In this document: positions 17,697 to 26,544 of the stretch, piece after piece
Layout of the letters: every line of letters starts with the position of its first letter
Position numbering within the stretch: the stretch's first letter is position 1
Origin: Rhodospirillaceae bacterium
GTDB taxonomy: Bacteria > Pseudomonadota > Alphaproteobacteria > UBA828
DNA length: 64,000 bases
Assembly (NCBI GenBank): GCA_002728135.1
Contig: PBVE01000018.1
Span: forward strand, 62,001-126,000
Reading direction: 5' to 3'
Program-made: the position numbers and the translations under genes
Notes under the pieces: generated by a model
What the model saw: the letters and a program-made list of their open reading frames with translations, nothing else
Told to the model about the DNA's origin: nothing
Database searches by the model: none

Positions 17697-18444
17697 ACCA
17701 CTTTTAAAAGTAGACAATATAACTGTCCATTACGGTAGGTTGTCTGCCGTAAGAGAGGTATCAATTACTGTGAATCAGGGAGAAATTGTTTGTGTTGTTG
17801 GTCCAAATGGTGCTGGAAAGTCGACTACACTTTTAACTATTTCGGGTGTCCTTGCACCAACTACCGGAGATGTGACATTTTCTGGGGAACGGATTAATGG
17901 CATGAGGCCAGAAATAGTCGCTAGAAAAGGTATATCACAAGTTCCAGAAGGACGTCATGTATTCACAACATTATCTGTTGAGGAAAACCTTAGAATTGGT
18001 GCACAAATCCGTAGCGATAAAACCGAAGTTGAAAAAGATATAAAATGGGTTCAAGAATTGTTTCCTATTTTGGGTGAAAGACGTCGTCAATCCGCAGGAA
18101 AACTTTCCGGTGGGGAACAACAAATGTTAGTTATTGGTCGTGCTTTACTAACTAAACCAAAGATCATGACTATAGATGAACCTTCACTAGGGTTAGCTCC
18201 AAATATTGTAGATAGAGTATATGAGGTTCTAACTACTCTTCGTAAAGAACGTGGCATGACCCTTCTTATCGTTGAGCAAAGCTCTGAAAGAGCCCTTAAA
18301 GCAGCTGATAGACTATATGTACTTAGAAATGGTCAAATACAGATTGAAGGTAATGCCTCAGAGCTTCAAGATGGTGAAAAAGTCAGACAAGCTTACTTTG
18401 GATTTTCAGAAACTGAGCAACAAGAGGATGGAGCTAATTTCTAA
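17689..18444 (+). CDS. livF: ABC transporter ATP-binding protein, LivF type
   Basis: An ATG at 17689 gives 251 residues and overlaps livG by 8 bases; a TTG at 17683 would add only two residues, so ATG is preferred. Walker A GPNGAGKST at 38-46, signature LSGGEQQML, Walker B MTIDEPSLGLAP and H-loop IVEQSSE identify LivF. It forms the ATPase heterodimer with LivG. Its stop overlaps the start of the permease gene by one base (TAATG). Confidence 0.93.
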   Translation: MVEPLLKVDNITVHYGRLSAVREVSITVNQGEIVCVVGPNGAGKSTTLLTISGVLAPTTGDVTFSGERINGMRPEIVARKGISQVPEGRHVFTTLSVEENLRIGAQIRSDKTEVEKDIKWVQELFPILGERRRQSAGKLSGGEQQMLVIGRALLTKPKIMTIDEPSLGLAPNIVDRVYEVLTTLRKERGMTLLIVEQSSERALKAADRLYVLRNGQIQIEGNASELQDGEKVRQAYFGFSETEQQEDGANF

Positions 18445-19472
18445 TGAAAGATCTAGCAAAGACTCTTAGGGTTAGTAAACTATTAAGTAATAAGAAAGTT
18501 CTTTTGGTACTCGGACTTGCAATAGCTATAATAGGGATAATTGTTGCTGTTACAGATCCTGTCAGATTCCAAATTTTAATAACTTCAGTTAGTGAAGGAA
18601 GTTTTTACGCACTTGCAGCTCTAGGTATAGGTCTTCTTTTTGGTGTTCTTAGGTTAATAAACTTTGCGTATGGCGATTGGGTAATGCTAGCAGGATATGC
18701 TCTTATCCTACCTTCAACAGCAGTAACATCGACACTGATAATTGGGTCATTCCATCCAGTTCTCATAGTATTAATCATTATTGGTTTTACAGTTTTATTG
18801 TCTGTAATTTCTGAAGGAACAGTCTTCAGGCCAATGCGTAATACTTCCCCTGCAATCATGATGATTGCTTCTTTTGCATTGGGCTATGTTCTACAAAACC
18901 TCACTATTATGATTTACGGGGGACGCCCTAAGTCTGCTGGAATATTCGAGGAGCTCACACAACAAGTTAATTTAGCAGAGGGTGTTTCCGTTCCATTACT
19001 GAAGATTATAACTATTGGAGTTACGGCCTTATTATTATTACTCCTAACCCTATTTCTTCAACGTACCAAAATTGGCATACAAATGCGTGCTGCAGCTGAA
19101 GACTTCAGAATGGCAAGAATGCTAGGGGTAAGAGCAAATTTTGTAATTGCAATGGCATTTGTTATTAGTGGTTTTCTGGCATCATTTGTTTCATTAATGT
19201 ATGTAACTCAGATTGGAATTTTAACTTTCCGCATGGGAACCCCTATAATAGTTTTTGCCTTCATTGCCACAGTAATTGGCGGTATGGGAAGTCTGGTAGG
19301 TTCTGTCGTAGGAGGAATGGTTGTAGGAGTATCCAGTGTAGTGTTAAAAAATATTTTACCTGGAGAAATTCGAGGTTTTTCTGACGCATTTGTTTTTGGT
19401 CTAGTGATAGCTATTTTACTAGCTCGACCACAAGGACTAGTACCTGCAAAATCTGCTAGGGAGCGAGTTTAA
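18444..19472 (+). CDS. livH: ABC transporter permease, LivH type
   Basis: 342 residues with about eight membrane helices after a short cytoplasmic N-terminus. The segment LGIGLLFGVLRLINFAYGDW is the LivH N-terminal hallmark, and GMGSLVGSVVGGMVVG is the conserved loop near the C-terminus that contacts the ATPases. It pairs with the LivM-like permease encoded 3 bases downstream to form the membrane channel of the importer. Confidence 0.92.
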   Translation: MKDLAKTLRVSKLLSNKKVLLVLGLAIAIIGIIVAVTDPVRFQILITSVSEGSFYALAALGIGLLFGVLRLINFAYGDWVMLAGYALILPSTAVTSTLIIGSFHPVLIVLIIIGFTVLLSVISEGTVFRPMRNTSPAIMMIASFALGYVLQNLTIMIYGGRPKSAGIFEELTQQVNLAEGVSVPLLKIITIGVTALLLLLLTLFLQRTKIGIQMRAAAEDFRMARMLGVRANFVIAMAFVISGFLASFVSLMYVTQIGILTFRMGTPIIVFAFIATVIGGMGSLVGSVVGGMVVGVSSVVLKNILPGEIRGFSDAFVFGLVIAILLARPQGLVPAKSARERV

Positions 19473-19475
19473 TCC

Positions 19476-20579
19476 ATGAGCTTTTCTGAAACCCCAATAG
19501 TATCTTCTACACTTAAGTTAGCTAAAGTCGTTAATAATACACGTCTAGAAGCAGAAACGCCCTCAATGAAACTAATTCGTGAGGTTTGGCCAGTTATACT
19601 TAATGCACTGTTTCTTTTAGTTATTGTTGCGATTTTTTACAGCGGCTCCATGAAGGTACCTCTAACTGAAGGTCTCATTAGGGTATCTATTGTAGTTGCT
19701 CTATATATATTTGTTGGCAATTCGGGAATACTTTCATTTGGTCATATAGCCTTCATGATGATAGGGGCATATGCATCTGCTTGGCAAACATGTTGTGAAT
19801 ATACCAGAGATCTTTTTTTTCCAGGCATACCAAGTTATTTGCTTGAAAATACCCACCCATTTATACCTTCAGTAATTCTTGGTGGGCTTTTAGCTTCATT
19901 CGTTGCTTTGATTACAGGTTTTGCGTTAATGCGTCTTTCAGGGATTGCAGCATCCATAGGTACTTTTGCTCTACTAATGATAATTTATACAGTCTACCTA
20001 CGCTGGCAAACATGGACAGCTGGTAATAGTACTGTAACTGGAATACCATTTGATACGAATGCATGGAATGCTCTTGCATTTTGTGTAATCACAATGTTTG
20101 CAGCGTTCTTATATTCTAGATCCAAGTGGGGACTCGCACTACGTTCAACACGAGAAGATGAAGTGGCTGCAAAAGCTGCTGGTGTAAATATCTTTGGGCA
20201 AAGATTAATAGCCTTTGTTATAAGCGCTTTTTTTGCAGGTGTAGCAGGAGGTTTTTATGGACATTTTCTCGGAACTATAACAGTCCCATCATTTCATCTA
20301 CCTTTGACCTTTATAACACTTGCAATGCTTGTTGTTGGCGGCATGCAGAGTCTTTCCGGTGCCGTTATTGGGACAATAGCAGTTACAGCATTTCTCCAAC
20401 TTCTACGTTGGTTTGAAACAAATGGTTGGATACCATCCAGTTCTGCTGATATGGGCCTAGGAGTAGTATTACTTTTAGTTCTGATATTCAGAAGGAGCGG
20501 GATTACCGGAAATGCTGAAATTTATTACCCCTTTAAACCAGATGCCGCGGCATCTGGTTCAGTTAAACGGCAATCCTAA
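19476..20579 (+). CDS. livM: ABC transporter permease, LivM type
   Basis: 367 residues, about nine to ten membrane helices. SGILSFGHIAFMMIGAYASA and the motif MQSLSGAVIGTIAV are typical of LivM. A soluble N-terminal extension of about 40 residues precedes the first helix. The 3' end of the coding region contains a perfect 24-bp palindrome (20536-20559) that encodes the alanine- and glycine-rich tail; this is unusual inside a coding sequence. It is the last gene of the operon. Confidence 0.92.
   Translation: MSFSETPIVSSTLKLAKVVNNTRLEAETPSMKLIREVWPVILNALFLLVIVAIFYSGSMKVPLTEGLIRVSIVVALYIFVGNSGILSFGHIAFMMIGAYASAWQTCCEYTRDLFFPGIPSYLLENTHPFIPSVILGGLLASFVALITGFALMRLSGIAASIGTFALLMIIYTVYLRWQTWTAGNSTVTGIPFDTNAWNALAFCVITMFAAFLYSRSKWGLALRSTREDEVAAKAAGVNIFGQRLIAFVISAFFAGVAGGFYGHFLGTITVPSFHLPLTFITLAMLVVGGMQSLSGAVIGTIAVTAFLQLLRWFETNGWIPSSSADMGLGVVLLLVLIFRRSGITGNAEIYYPFKPDAAASGSVKRQS
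20536..20559. repeat. Perfect 24-bp palindrome overlapping the 3' end of livM
   Basis: AACCAGATGCCG followed directly by CGGCATCTGGTT makes a 24-base perfect inverted repeat with no spacer. It lies within the last 20 codons of livM. In mRNA it would form a strong stem that needs to open a few bases at the tip; there is no U run after it, so it looks like a 3'-end stabiliser or a processing signal rather than an intrinsic terminator. Function is inferred. Confidence 0.7.
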
Positions 20580-20615
20580 AAAAACTTATTTCAGTTAATA
20601 AATGTATTAATGTCC

Positions 20616-21077
20616 TTATGCCCAGCCTTTAAGATATGGCACAAAGTGGTGTAGGTTCAACTTCAGACTTTTGTACATCCAATTACCATCAACACATACA
20701 TACTCATCTGTATATTCACCTAGTAGCCAACGAGCTTCGTTTTTATCCTCTTCATTGACTGTACAAGGCATTATCAACCACCATTTCCCTGTTGCAGACT
20801 CAGCATCATCTGCAACATCTATAATAGGGTTTACTACTAGATGACCAGCAAAAACAATATCCCCAGAAATACCAGAGAAAAAATTGTGTATCTCTTCTTT
20901 TCCCTTATGAACTCCAAAACTTGCACCATCCCAAATACCATCTTCCACGAACATATTTGAGATTCCTTCTGGATTATAATTGTCATCGCAATGTGCACAA
21001 TATCTAGCTTTTAGCTGCTTGATGTCCTCAATAGCAGCGAGACGTCTAACCTCTTGTTCAATAGTTCTTTTTGTCAA
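20616..21077 (-). CDS. NTF2-like / SnoaL-like domain protein
   Basis: 153 residues. The N-terminal helix with IEDIKQLKARYCAHCDD and the later FVEDGIWDGASFG and HKGKEEIHNFF are typical of the SnoaL_4 NTF2-like family (cyclases, isomerases and dioxygenase beta-like subunits). The start is TTG at 21077; AAGGAG placed seven bases before it supports this. It is 34 bases after the amidase gene on the same strand, so the two are probably co-expressed with the GatC-like gene. A catalytic role is plausible but unproven. Confidence 0.82.
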   Translation of the reverse strand: MTKRTIEQEVRRLAAIEDIKQLKARYCAHCDDNYNPEGISNMFVEDGIWDGASFGVHKGKEEIHNFFSGISGDIVFAGHLVVNPIIDVADDAESATGKWWLIMPCTVNEEDKNEARWLLGEYTDEYVCVDGNWMYKSLKLNLHHFVPYLKGWA

Positions 21078-21111
21078 TGCAAATCTCCTTATAAAGTTAA
21101 AATAACCTATC

Positions 21112-22521
21112 TCAAAGTATTGGTTTTTTTAAGTGCCAATCAGAAGCTTCCTGATAAGCATGAGCAACATTTAGTATACCTGCTTCATCAAATGGACGTC
21201 CAACAATCTGAAGACTTTGTGGCATGCCATCATTAGAAAAACCGCATGGCATTACTATTGCTGGAAGACCTGTTAAATTAAATGGTTCAGTATTTCTTAA
21301 AATTGCAGAAAATACTGTTTGATCTACTCCCCTAATCGTTATGTCTTCTTGACCAATCTTTTGAGCAGTTAGGGATAAGCCAGGTGTTGCGAAATAATCC
21401 ACTTCATCTAGTAGATTGGCCATTTCTTGTCCAAGTAATGTTCTAAATCTCTGGGCATGGATATAGTCTTTAGCTAAAATAAAATTTCCTAATTCCAAAA
21501 AACCTCTTACTTGATCTGTATATAAACTCTGATTCAAGTTAAACCCATGATCATGAAAGGCTGTGCCCTCAGAAAGATAAATGGCCAGAGCTGCTGCGGC
21601 AGCATGTTCTATATATTTAATATCGATTGGAACCAATATTGCACCTAATCCTTCAAGAACACTTAAAGCTTGCATAACAGATTCTTCGATACTTTCATCA
21701 GCCTGGTCAAAGAAATACCGATTGGGCAATCCAATTTTTTTACCTTTAATGTCTCCTGATAGACTATTAATATAATCTGGCACTACCGTCTGTGAAGATG
21801 CTGAGTCCTTTGGGTCAAATCCTGCCATAGCTTGCAACATCAACGCCGCATCTTTTGCTGATCTAGTCATAGGTCCACTATGATCCATAGTCCAACATAA
21901 TGGAACAATGCCAGATCTACTAATTCTGCCATAAGTGGGTTTCAAACCTGTAATACCACAACAAGCAGAAGGAATTCGTATAGATCCACCTGTATCAGAC
22001 CCAGTAGCACCGAGACATAGGCTTGCCGCAACAGCGGCACCCGATCCTCCACTTGATCCTCCGCTAAAGTATTCTGTATTCCAAGGATTTAAACAAGAAC
22101 CAAACATGGATTGTTCATTTGTAGGCCCATATGCAAATTCATGCGTATTAAGTTTACCTAAATTGATTGCACCATGTGAAGTAAGTAATGCGATAGAAGT
22201 TGCATCTTCAGTTGGCACATGATCTTTTAAAACTCTAGATCCAGCTGTACTCCGAATATTTGCCGTAGAGTATAGGTCTTTGTGTGCCAGTGGTATTCCA
22301 AGAAGACTCGGAGTAGATGTTCTTGAATTATAAGCAGCTTCGGCATCTTGGGCTTGTTTTAGTGCTTCATCTTTATTTACTAAGACAAACGCATTTAAAG
22401 TATCATTATATTTATCTATACGATCTAAATAAGATTTCGTAACTTCAACAGGCGAAAAATCACCATTTTTATACCCATTTAGCAAATCTAAAACGCCATA
22501 ACTTGTAAGGTCAGTCATCAT
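21112..22521 (-). CDS. Amidase (amidase signature family), AtzE-like by context
   Basis: 469 residues with Lys81 in LAHKDLY, cis-Ser156 in SGGSSGGS and nucleophile Ser180 in SDTGGSIR, spaced as in the family. It is preceded with a one-base gap by a 69-residue GatC/AtzG-like protein, which suggests a heteromeric amidase in which the small subunit stabilises the catalytic one, as known for AtzE-AtzG and GatA-GatC. It hydrolyses an amide; substrate unknown. No GatB is present, so a tRNA role is improbable. The following NTF2-like gene is in the same operon. Confidence 0.91.
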   Translation of the reverse strand: MMTDLTSYGVLDLLNGYKNGDFSPVEVTKSYLDRIDKYNDTLNAFVLVNKDEALKQAQDAEAAYNSRTSTPSLLGIPLAHKDLYSTANIRSTAGSRVLKDHVPTEDATSIALLTSHGAINLGKLNTHEFAYGPTNEQSMFGSCLNPWNTEYFSGGSSGGSGAAVAASLCLGATGSDTGGSIRIPSACCGITGLKPTYGRISRSGIVPLCWTMDHSGPMTRSAKDAALMLQAMAGFDPKDSASSQTVVPDYINSLSGDIKGKKIGLPNRYFFDQADESIEESVMQALSVLEGLGAILVPIDIKYIEHAAAAALAIYLSEGTAFHDHGFNLNQSLYTDQVRGFLELGNFILAKDYIHAQRFRTLLGQEMANLLDEVDYFATPGLSLTAQKIGQEDITIRGVDQTVFSAILRNTEPFNLTGLPAIVMPCGFSNDGMPQSLQIVGRPFDEAGILNVAHAYQEASDWHLKKPIL

Positions 22522-22522
22522 A

Positions 22523-22732
22523 TCAACCCTTCTTTGATTTTATAGGTTTATAAAGAAGTGCGGGTTCAATATCCTTAAGAGGTAAATCACGTAAACTAGT
22601 AATATTTTCTAGGATACCCTCCATAACGGCTGACCTAGAATCAATTTCATCTCTATTTAGTGAAAAGTCAGCTAATTCGTCTGCAATACCAGTTATTGTT
22701 TCTTTTGAAATAATTTTTCTTGAAGTCTTCAT
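22523..22732 (-). CDS. GatC/AtzG-like small subunit of the adjacent amidase
   Basis: 69 residues. The pattern ISKETITGIADELADFSL, then charged helix, then LRDLPLKDIEPALLYKP matches the GatC fold: an N-terminal helical bundle and a proline-rich tail that wraps around the amidase partner. AtzG-like proteins have the same architecture and a similar terminal PA..F.P segment. The gene lies one base upstream of the amidase on the same strand, strong evidence for a complex. The sequence is short, so assignment is by pattern and context rather than by strong homology. Confidence 0.68.
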   Translation of the reverse strand: MKTSRKIISKETITGIADELADFSLNRDEIDSRSAVMEGILENITSLRDLPLKDIEPALLYKPIKSKKG

Positions 22733-22821
22733 AATTTAAACTCCTCAGTACCAATCATTATATACATCAATATTAATGCATTCGTTTAAACTAATAGTCT
22801 ATTTTTATGTCTTTAATATCT

Positions 22822-23841
22822 TTAAGTATCTTCAGACAAACGAACCAGTCTCTTACCTAGGTTTTTTCCATCAAATAAACCCAGGAAAGCAGCAGGTGCA
22901 TTTTCTATTCCTTCAACAATATCTTCATTATAAAACAATTCATTATTTGAAATCATTTTTTTTAGACAACTTAGTCCCTCAGAATATCGATGTGCCCAAT
23001 CAAAAATTAAGAAACCTTCTACACGAGCTCTACTAATTAAAATCGAACGTAAGTGACTTGGACCAAGATATGATTTTTGTAAATTATATTGTGCAATCAT
23101 TCCACAAACTATGACTTTTGCACGTAATGCCAAACAATTCATTACAGAGTCAGTAATAGACCCACCAACATTATCAAAATAGATATTAACTCCATTTGGG
23201 CATATATCCCTGACTGATTGCTGAATATCTTTACACGAACGATAGTTTATAGCCTCATCATAATTTAGCTCTGAAGTTATATATTTGGCTTTTAATTCAC
23301 TACCTACTATTCCAATAACTCTACAACCTGCTGACTTTGCTAATTGGCCTACCACTGAACCAACGGCTCCCGAAGCGGCTGAAACCAGAACTGTTTCTCC
23401 TGGTTTAGGTTGCCCAACCTCGAATAGCCCAAAGTATGCTGTCAGGCCTGGCATACCCAAAATACCAAGTGCATAACTTATAGGTCTTATATCAGATGGA
23501 ATTTTTCTTAAGTTATCACCAGAAACAGTTGCATATTCCTGCCAGCCCATCATGCCTGCTACATAGTCCCCAACATTATAATTAGGATGTTTACTTTCAA
23601 CAACCTTACCCACCGACTCTCCAACCATAAGATCACCTATAGCTATGGGAGGTGCATAAGATTTTGCAGAGCTCATCCTTCCCCTCATGTACGGATCCAA
23701 AGAAAGATATAAGCCCTTAACTAATACTTCGTTATTTTCAGGTTCTTGTATTTGGCTTGATAAAATTTCAAAATCACTTTCTTTAGGGGCTCCATTTGGA
23801 CGACTTCTTAATACAATACCCCTGCTATTATTTAGATTCAT
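22822..23841 (-). CDS. NADP-dependent MDR oxidoreductase (curcumin reductase CurA / prostaglandin reductase-like)
   Basis: 339 residues. The N-terminal segment NSRGIVLRSRPNGAP and LSLDPYMRGRM are hallmarks of the leukotriene B4 12-hydroxydehydrogenase / CurA branch of the zinc-free MDR family. AASGAVGSVVGQLAK (around 155-170) is the NADP-binding motif. It reduces the C=C bond of enones or alkenals with NADPH. It is a single gene, with 89 bases before the GatC-like gene's end region on the same strand. Substrate unknown. Confidence 0.92.
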   Translation of the reverse strand: MNLNNSRGIVLRSRPNGAPKESDFEILSSQIQEPENNEVLVKGLYLSLDPYMRGRMSSAKSYAPPIAIGDLMVGESVGKVVESKHPNYNVGDYVAGMMGWQEYATVSGDNLRKIPSDIRPISYALGILGMPGLTAYFGLFEVGQPKPGETVLVSAASGAVGSVVGQLAKSAGCRVIGIVGSELKAKYITSELNYDEAINYRSCKDIQQSVRDICPNGVNIYFDNVGGSITDSVMNCLALRAKVIVCGMIAQYNLQKSYLGPSHLRSILISRARVEGFLIFDWAHRYSEGLSCLKKMISNNELFYNEDIVEGIENAPAAFLGLFDGKNLGKRLVRLSEDT

Positions 23842-24018
23842 AAACTCCCCCTAAAGGTTCTAAAAATAATAAATAACAAAAAAAAAATTTTGATCTTTAA
23901 AAATTAATAAGTGATTAATACAGTTTATAAGTAGTTTTAGAAGAATAAAGAATGATTAACATAAAGAATTTAATTTATTCTATTATTATATTTATGAATT
24001 TTAGGGATTTTTGTAAAA

Positions 24019-24954
24019 ATGACGCATAAACTTACCGCTTATTTAACAGGAGCCACAGGTTTTATTGGTTACAATATTGCAGATATTTTAGTTAAAAATG
24101 GATGGGATGTTTATGCATTATATAGAAACCATTCAGATACTGGTAAACTTCAAAAACTAGGAGTAAAACTTGTTTATGGGCATTTAGGTGATACTGATTC
24201 ATTAAAAAATGGAATGCCAGATAAAGTTGATTCAGTATTTCATACAGCCGGCAATGTGAGCTTTGAAAAGACTAGAAACAAAGAACAAAATCAAGACAAC
24301 ATTGAAGGAACAAGAAATATCATACAAGCAGCAATTTATAATGGCTGCAAAAGATTTATATATACTTCTTCTGCTGCTACTTTCGGAATTCATAAAGAAC
24401 TGATAAAAGAAGAGACAAAGTCTAATGCACTCGAAATACCAATAAATTATTTTCATAGTAAAACACTTGCAGAAGAAATAGTAAAAGACATTTATAAAGC
24501 AGGTGATTTAGATACAGTAATTCTAAACCCCGCAAATGTTGTTGGACCTCATGATACAAAAATATGGGGGCCATTTGTTCTAAGTATTGTAAATGGTACG
24601 TTAACAAGTATTGGGTCTGGCACTGGTAGTTTTTGTCATGTTAAATCTGTTGCCAATGCACATCTAAATGCCTTTAAAGTAGGCAAAAGCGGTCATCAAT
24701 ATTTACTGGCTGGAACTACAGCGACTTTTTATGAGGTTTGCGAAATAATTTCAAACCTGTGCAATTGCAATAAACCCCTTGTTACTAAGGGTTTAATAAA
24801 TGGTCTATCTGATGAAATATCTCAATTAATGAATTACGAGCAACGGATAAACTGTAAAAAAGCAATTGATGAGTTAGAATTTGAGACTGTCACATTAGAA
24901 AAAATGTTTGGCGACTTGTTAGAATGGTTAAGATTTTCAGGTCAATTAAAATAA
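24019..24954 (+). CDS. NAD(P)-dependent epimerase/dehydratase (extended SDR, dihydroflavonol-4-reductase-like)
   Basis: 311 residues. TGATGFIGYNIADIL near residues 9-23 is the extended-SDR cofactor motif; FHTAGNVSFEKTR and LNPANVVGPHD are typical of the DFR/3-beta-HSD branch. The usual YxxxK becomes YFHSKTLAE, with the catalytic Tyr and Lys kept. It probably reduces a ketone or aldehyde, or acts on a nucleotide sugar. It is a single gene convergent with the DMT transporter. No Shine-Dalgarno is visible. Confidence 0.87.
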   Translation: MTHKLTAYLTGATGFIGYNIADILVKNGWDVYALYRNHSDTGKLQKLGVKLVYGHLGDTDSLKNGMPDKVDSVFHTAGNVSFEKTRNKEQNQDNIEGTRNIIQAAIYNGCKRFIYTSSAATFGIHKELIKEETKSNALEIPINYFHSKTLAEEIVKDIYKAGDLDTVILNPANVVGPHDTKIWGPFVLSIVNGTLTSIGSGTGSFCHVKSVANAHLNAFKVGKSGHQYLLAGTTATFYEVCEIISNLCNCNKPLVTKGLINGLSDEISQLMNYEQRINCKKAIDELEFETVTLEKMFGDLLEWLRFSGQLK

Positions 24955-24990
24955 ATATAATTTACCTAATGTTTTAAACACTAGATTGAT

Positions 24991-25893
24991 TCATACTTTC
25001 CGTTCTTCCCAAACACCAATAATTGCTCTAACTGTGACAGCACAAAAAACAATTAAACCTCCAATTAAAACAAGAGTACTGGGTATTTCACCAGCCCCTA
25101 TCCATGCCCATAAAGGATTAAATGCCTGTTCTAATAATGCTAAAAGTGCAACTTGAGCAGCTGCTACATATCTAGCACCTATAGTATATAGACCAAACCC
25201 TAGACCCAATGTACAGCCCATCAAGAGACTTAGGAACATGTCAAATGATAGAATGTTAATTACAGATCCCTTAGCCAAAATAATAGAGATTATAAGTGCG
25301 ACAAAACCTGCCATCCATGTAGCAGGTATCATATCAATATCAGGACCAGAACGAATAATGACAATTGTTGCTGCAAATGTAATGGGAACCCCAAAAGCAA
25401 CGATTATACCTAAATAGCTAGCTCCTTGACCTGTGCTATCAAGAAACATAATAAGAACTCCACAAAGAACAACAATAATAGCACCCCATGTGGATCCTCT
25501 TACTCTCTCATGAAGAAAAATAAATGCAAAGAAAGCAGTAAAAAGCGGAAGTGTACTTATTACAAATGATACCTCGGCTACAGTAATCATGGAGAGTGCT
25601 AGTATATAAAAACCAAAACTTGGGCCAATCAAACAAGCTACAATAATTCCACGCCACCCTACATTCGATATCCCTTTTAGAAATTTTCCGCGCTGGGTAA
25701 TAGCCATAAATATGCTCATTGTTCCTATCATTCCAATAGAACGAAAAAAAAGAATCTGCCAAACATCGGCAGACTCTATGTGCCTCATAATTAATCCTGT
25801 AAAGCTGAGTGCCATGGCCCCTAAGGCCACTCCTAGCATTGCCAACACATATTTAGATGGAATTTTGTTCAATATACCTTTTCCTTCGAACAT
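24991..25893 (-). CDS. DMT superfamily (EamA) transporter
   Basis: 300 residues with ten predicted membrane helices in two EamA repeats. LFFRSIGMIGTMSIFMAI in the first repeat and ALLEQAFNPLWAWIG in the second are typical of the RhaT/YdcZ-like EamA drug/metabolite exporters. It likely exports a small metabolite across the inner membrane. It is single and convergent with the epimerase gene. A 14-bp palindrome lies about 110 bases upstream. Confidence 0.9.
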   Translation of the reverse strand: MFEGKGILNKIPSKYVLAMLGVALGAMALSFTGLIMRHIESADVWQILFFRSIGMIGTMSIFMAITQRGKFLKGISNVGWRGIIVACLIGPSFGFYILALSMITVAEVSFVISTLPLFTAFFAFIFLHERVRGSTWGAIIVVLCGVLIMFLDSTGQGASYLGIIVAFGVPITFAATIVIIRSGPDIDMIPATWMAGFVALIISIILAKGSVINILSFDMFLSLLMGCTLGLGFGLYTIGARYVAAAQVALLALLEQAFNPLWAWIGAGEIPSTLVLIGGLIVFCAVTVRAIIGVWEERKV

Positions 25894-25998
25894 TTTATTG
25901 ACGAAGAAATATAGAAGATTTTCATTATCTTTGACTCAAATCTATTAACAACATTTAATATTTTTATCGTAATAGCATCAAAGACTAAAAAAAACATA

Positions 25999-26012
25999 GT
26001 AATGTACATTAC
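25999..26012. promoter_or_regulatory. Perfect palindrome GTAATGTACATTAC between divergent genes
   Basis: GTAATGT directly abuts its inverse ACATTAC. The half-sites are identical to those of the Zur-type box at 49342 (GTAATGT-TATA-ACATTAC), but the TATA spacer is missing, so the spacing differs by four bases. It lies in the gap shared by the DMT transporter (minus) and thioesterase (plus) genes, a normal place for an operator. Which regulator binds is unknown. Confidence 0.4.
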
Positions 26013-26094
26013 GGATTGAAAGAAAAGAATTTTTTCTGTCTTAAAAGTGTATTGAAAAGATTGTATAGGAATAAAATTTTAGGTGGATCAAAAA

Positions 26095-26535
26095 ATGCCA
26101 AAGAACTGTCCAGAAACACGCCAGTTTTATAAAGTATTACTAGAAATACCAACTCGCTGGATGGATAATGATCTTTATGGTCATGTTAATAATACTGTTT
26201 ACTATTCTTATTTTGACACAGCTATAAATACCTATCTTGTAGACATCGGAAAATTTAATATCTTCACTGACAAAATCATAGGAGTTTGTGCTGAGTCACA
26301 TTGCACATTCCTCAAACCTATACATTTCCCGGACCAACTAGAGGTTGGGATAAATGTTTCATACTTAGGGTCAAAATCCGTCAGATATGAACTCGCTTTA
26401 TTTTGTCTAGGACAAACAAGAGCAGTCGCCAAGGGATGGTTTGTGCATGTTTTTGTCAATCGAAAGCATATGGAAACAGTTAAAATTCCCAAAAAAATAA
26501 GAACAGCATTGTTAAAACTTCAAAAGACCAAATAA
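26095..26535 (+). CDS. Acyl-CoA thioesterase (4HBT hotdog fold)
   Basis: The ATG at 26095 (146 residues) is chosen because AGGTGG lies eight bases before it; a GTG at 26083 would be inside that site. The protein has the 4HBT motif TRWMDNDLYGHVNNTVYYSYFD, where the Asp in DNDLYGHVN is the active-site residue of the FadM/YbgC-like thioesterases. It hydrolyses an acyl-CoA thioester, substrate unknown. It is single and convergent with BKACE. Confidence 0.86.
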   Translation: MPKNCPETRQFYKVLLEIPTRWMDNDLYGHVNNTVYYSYFDTAINTYLVDIGKFNIFTDKIIGVCAESHCTFLKPIHFPDQLEVGINVSYLGSKSVRYELALFCLGQTRAVAKGWFVHVFVNRKHMETVKIPKKIRTALLKLQKTK

Positions 26536-26544
26536 GTCAACCAT

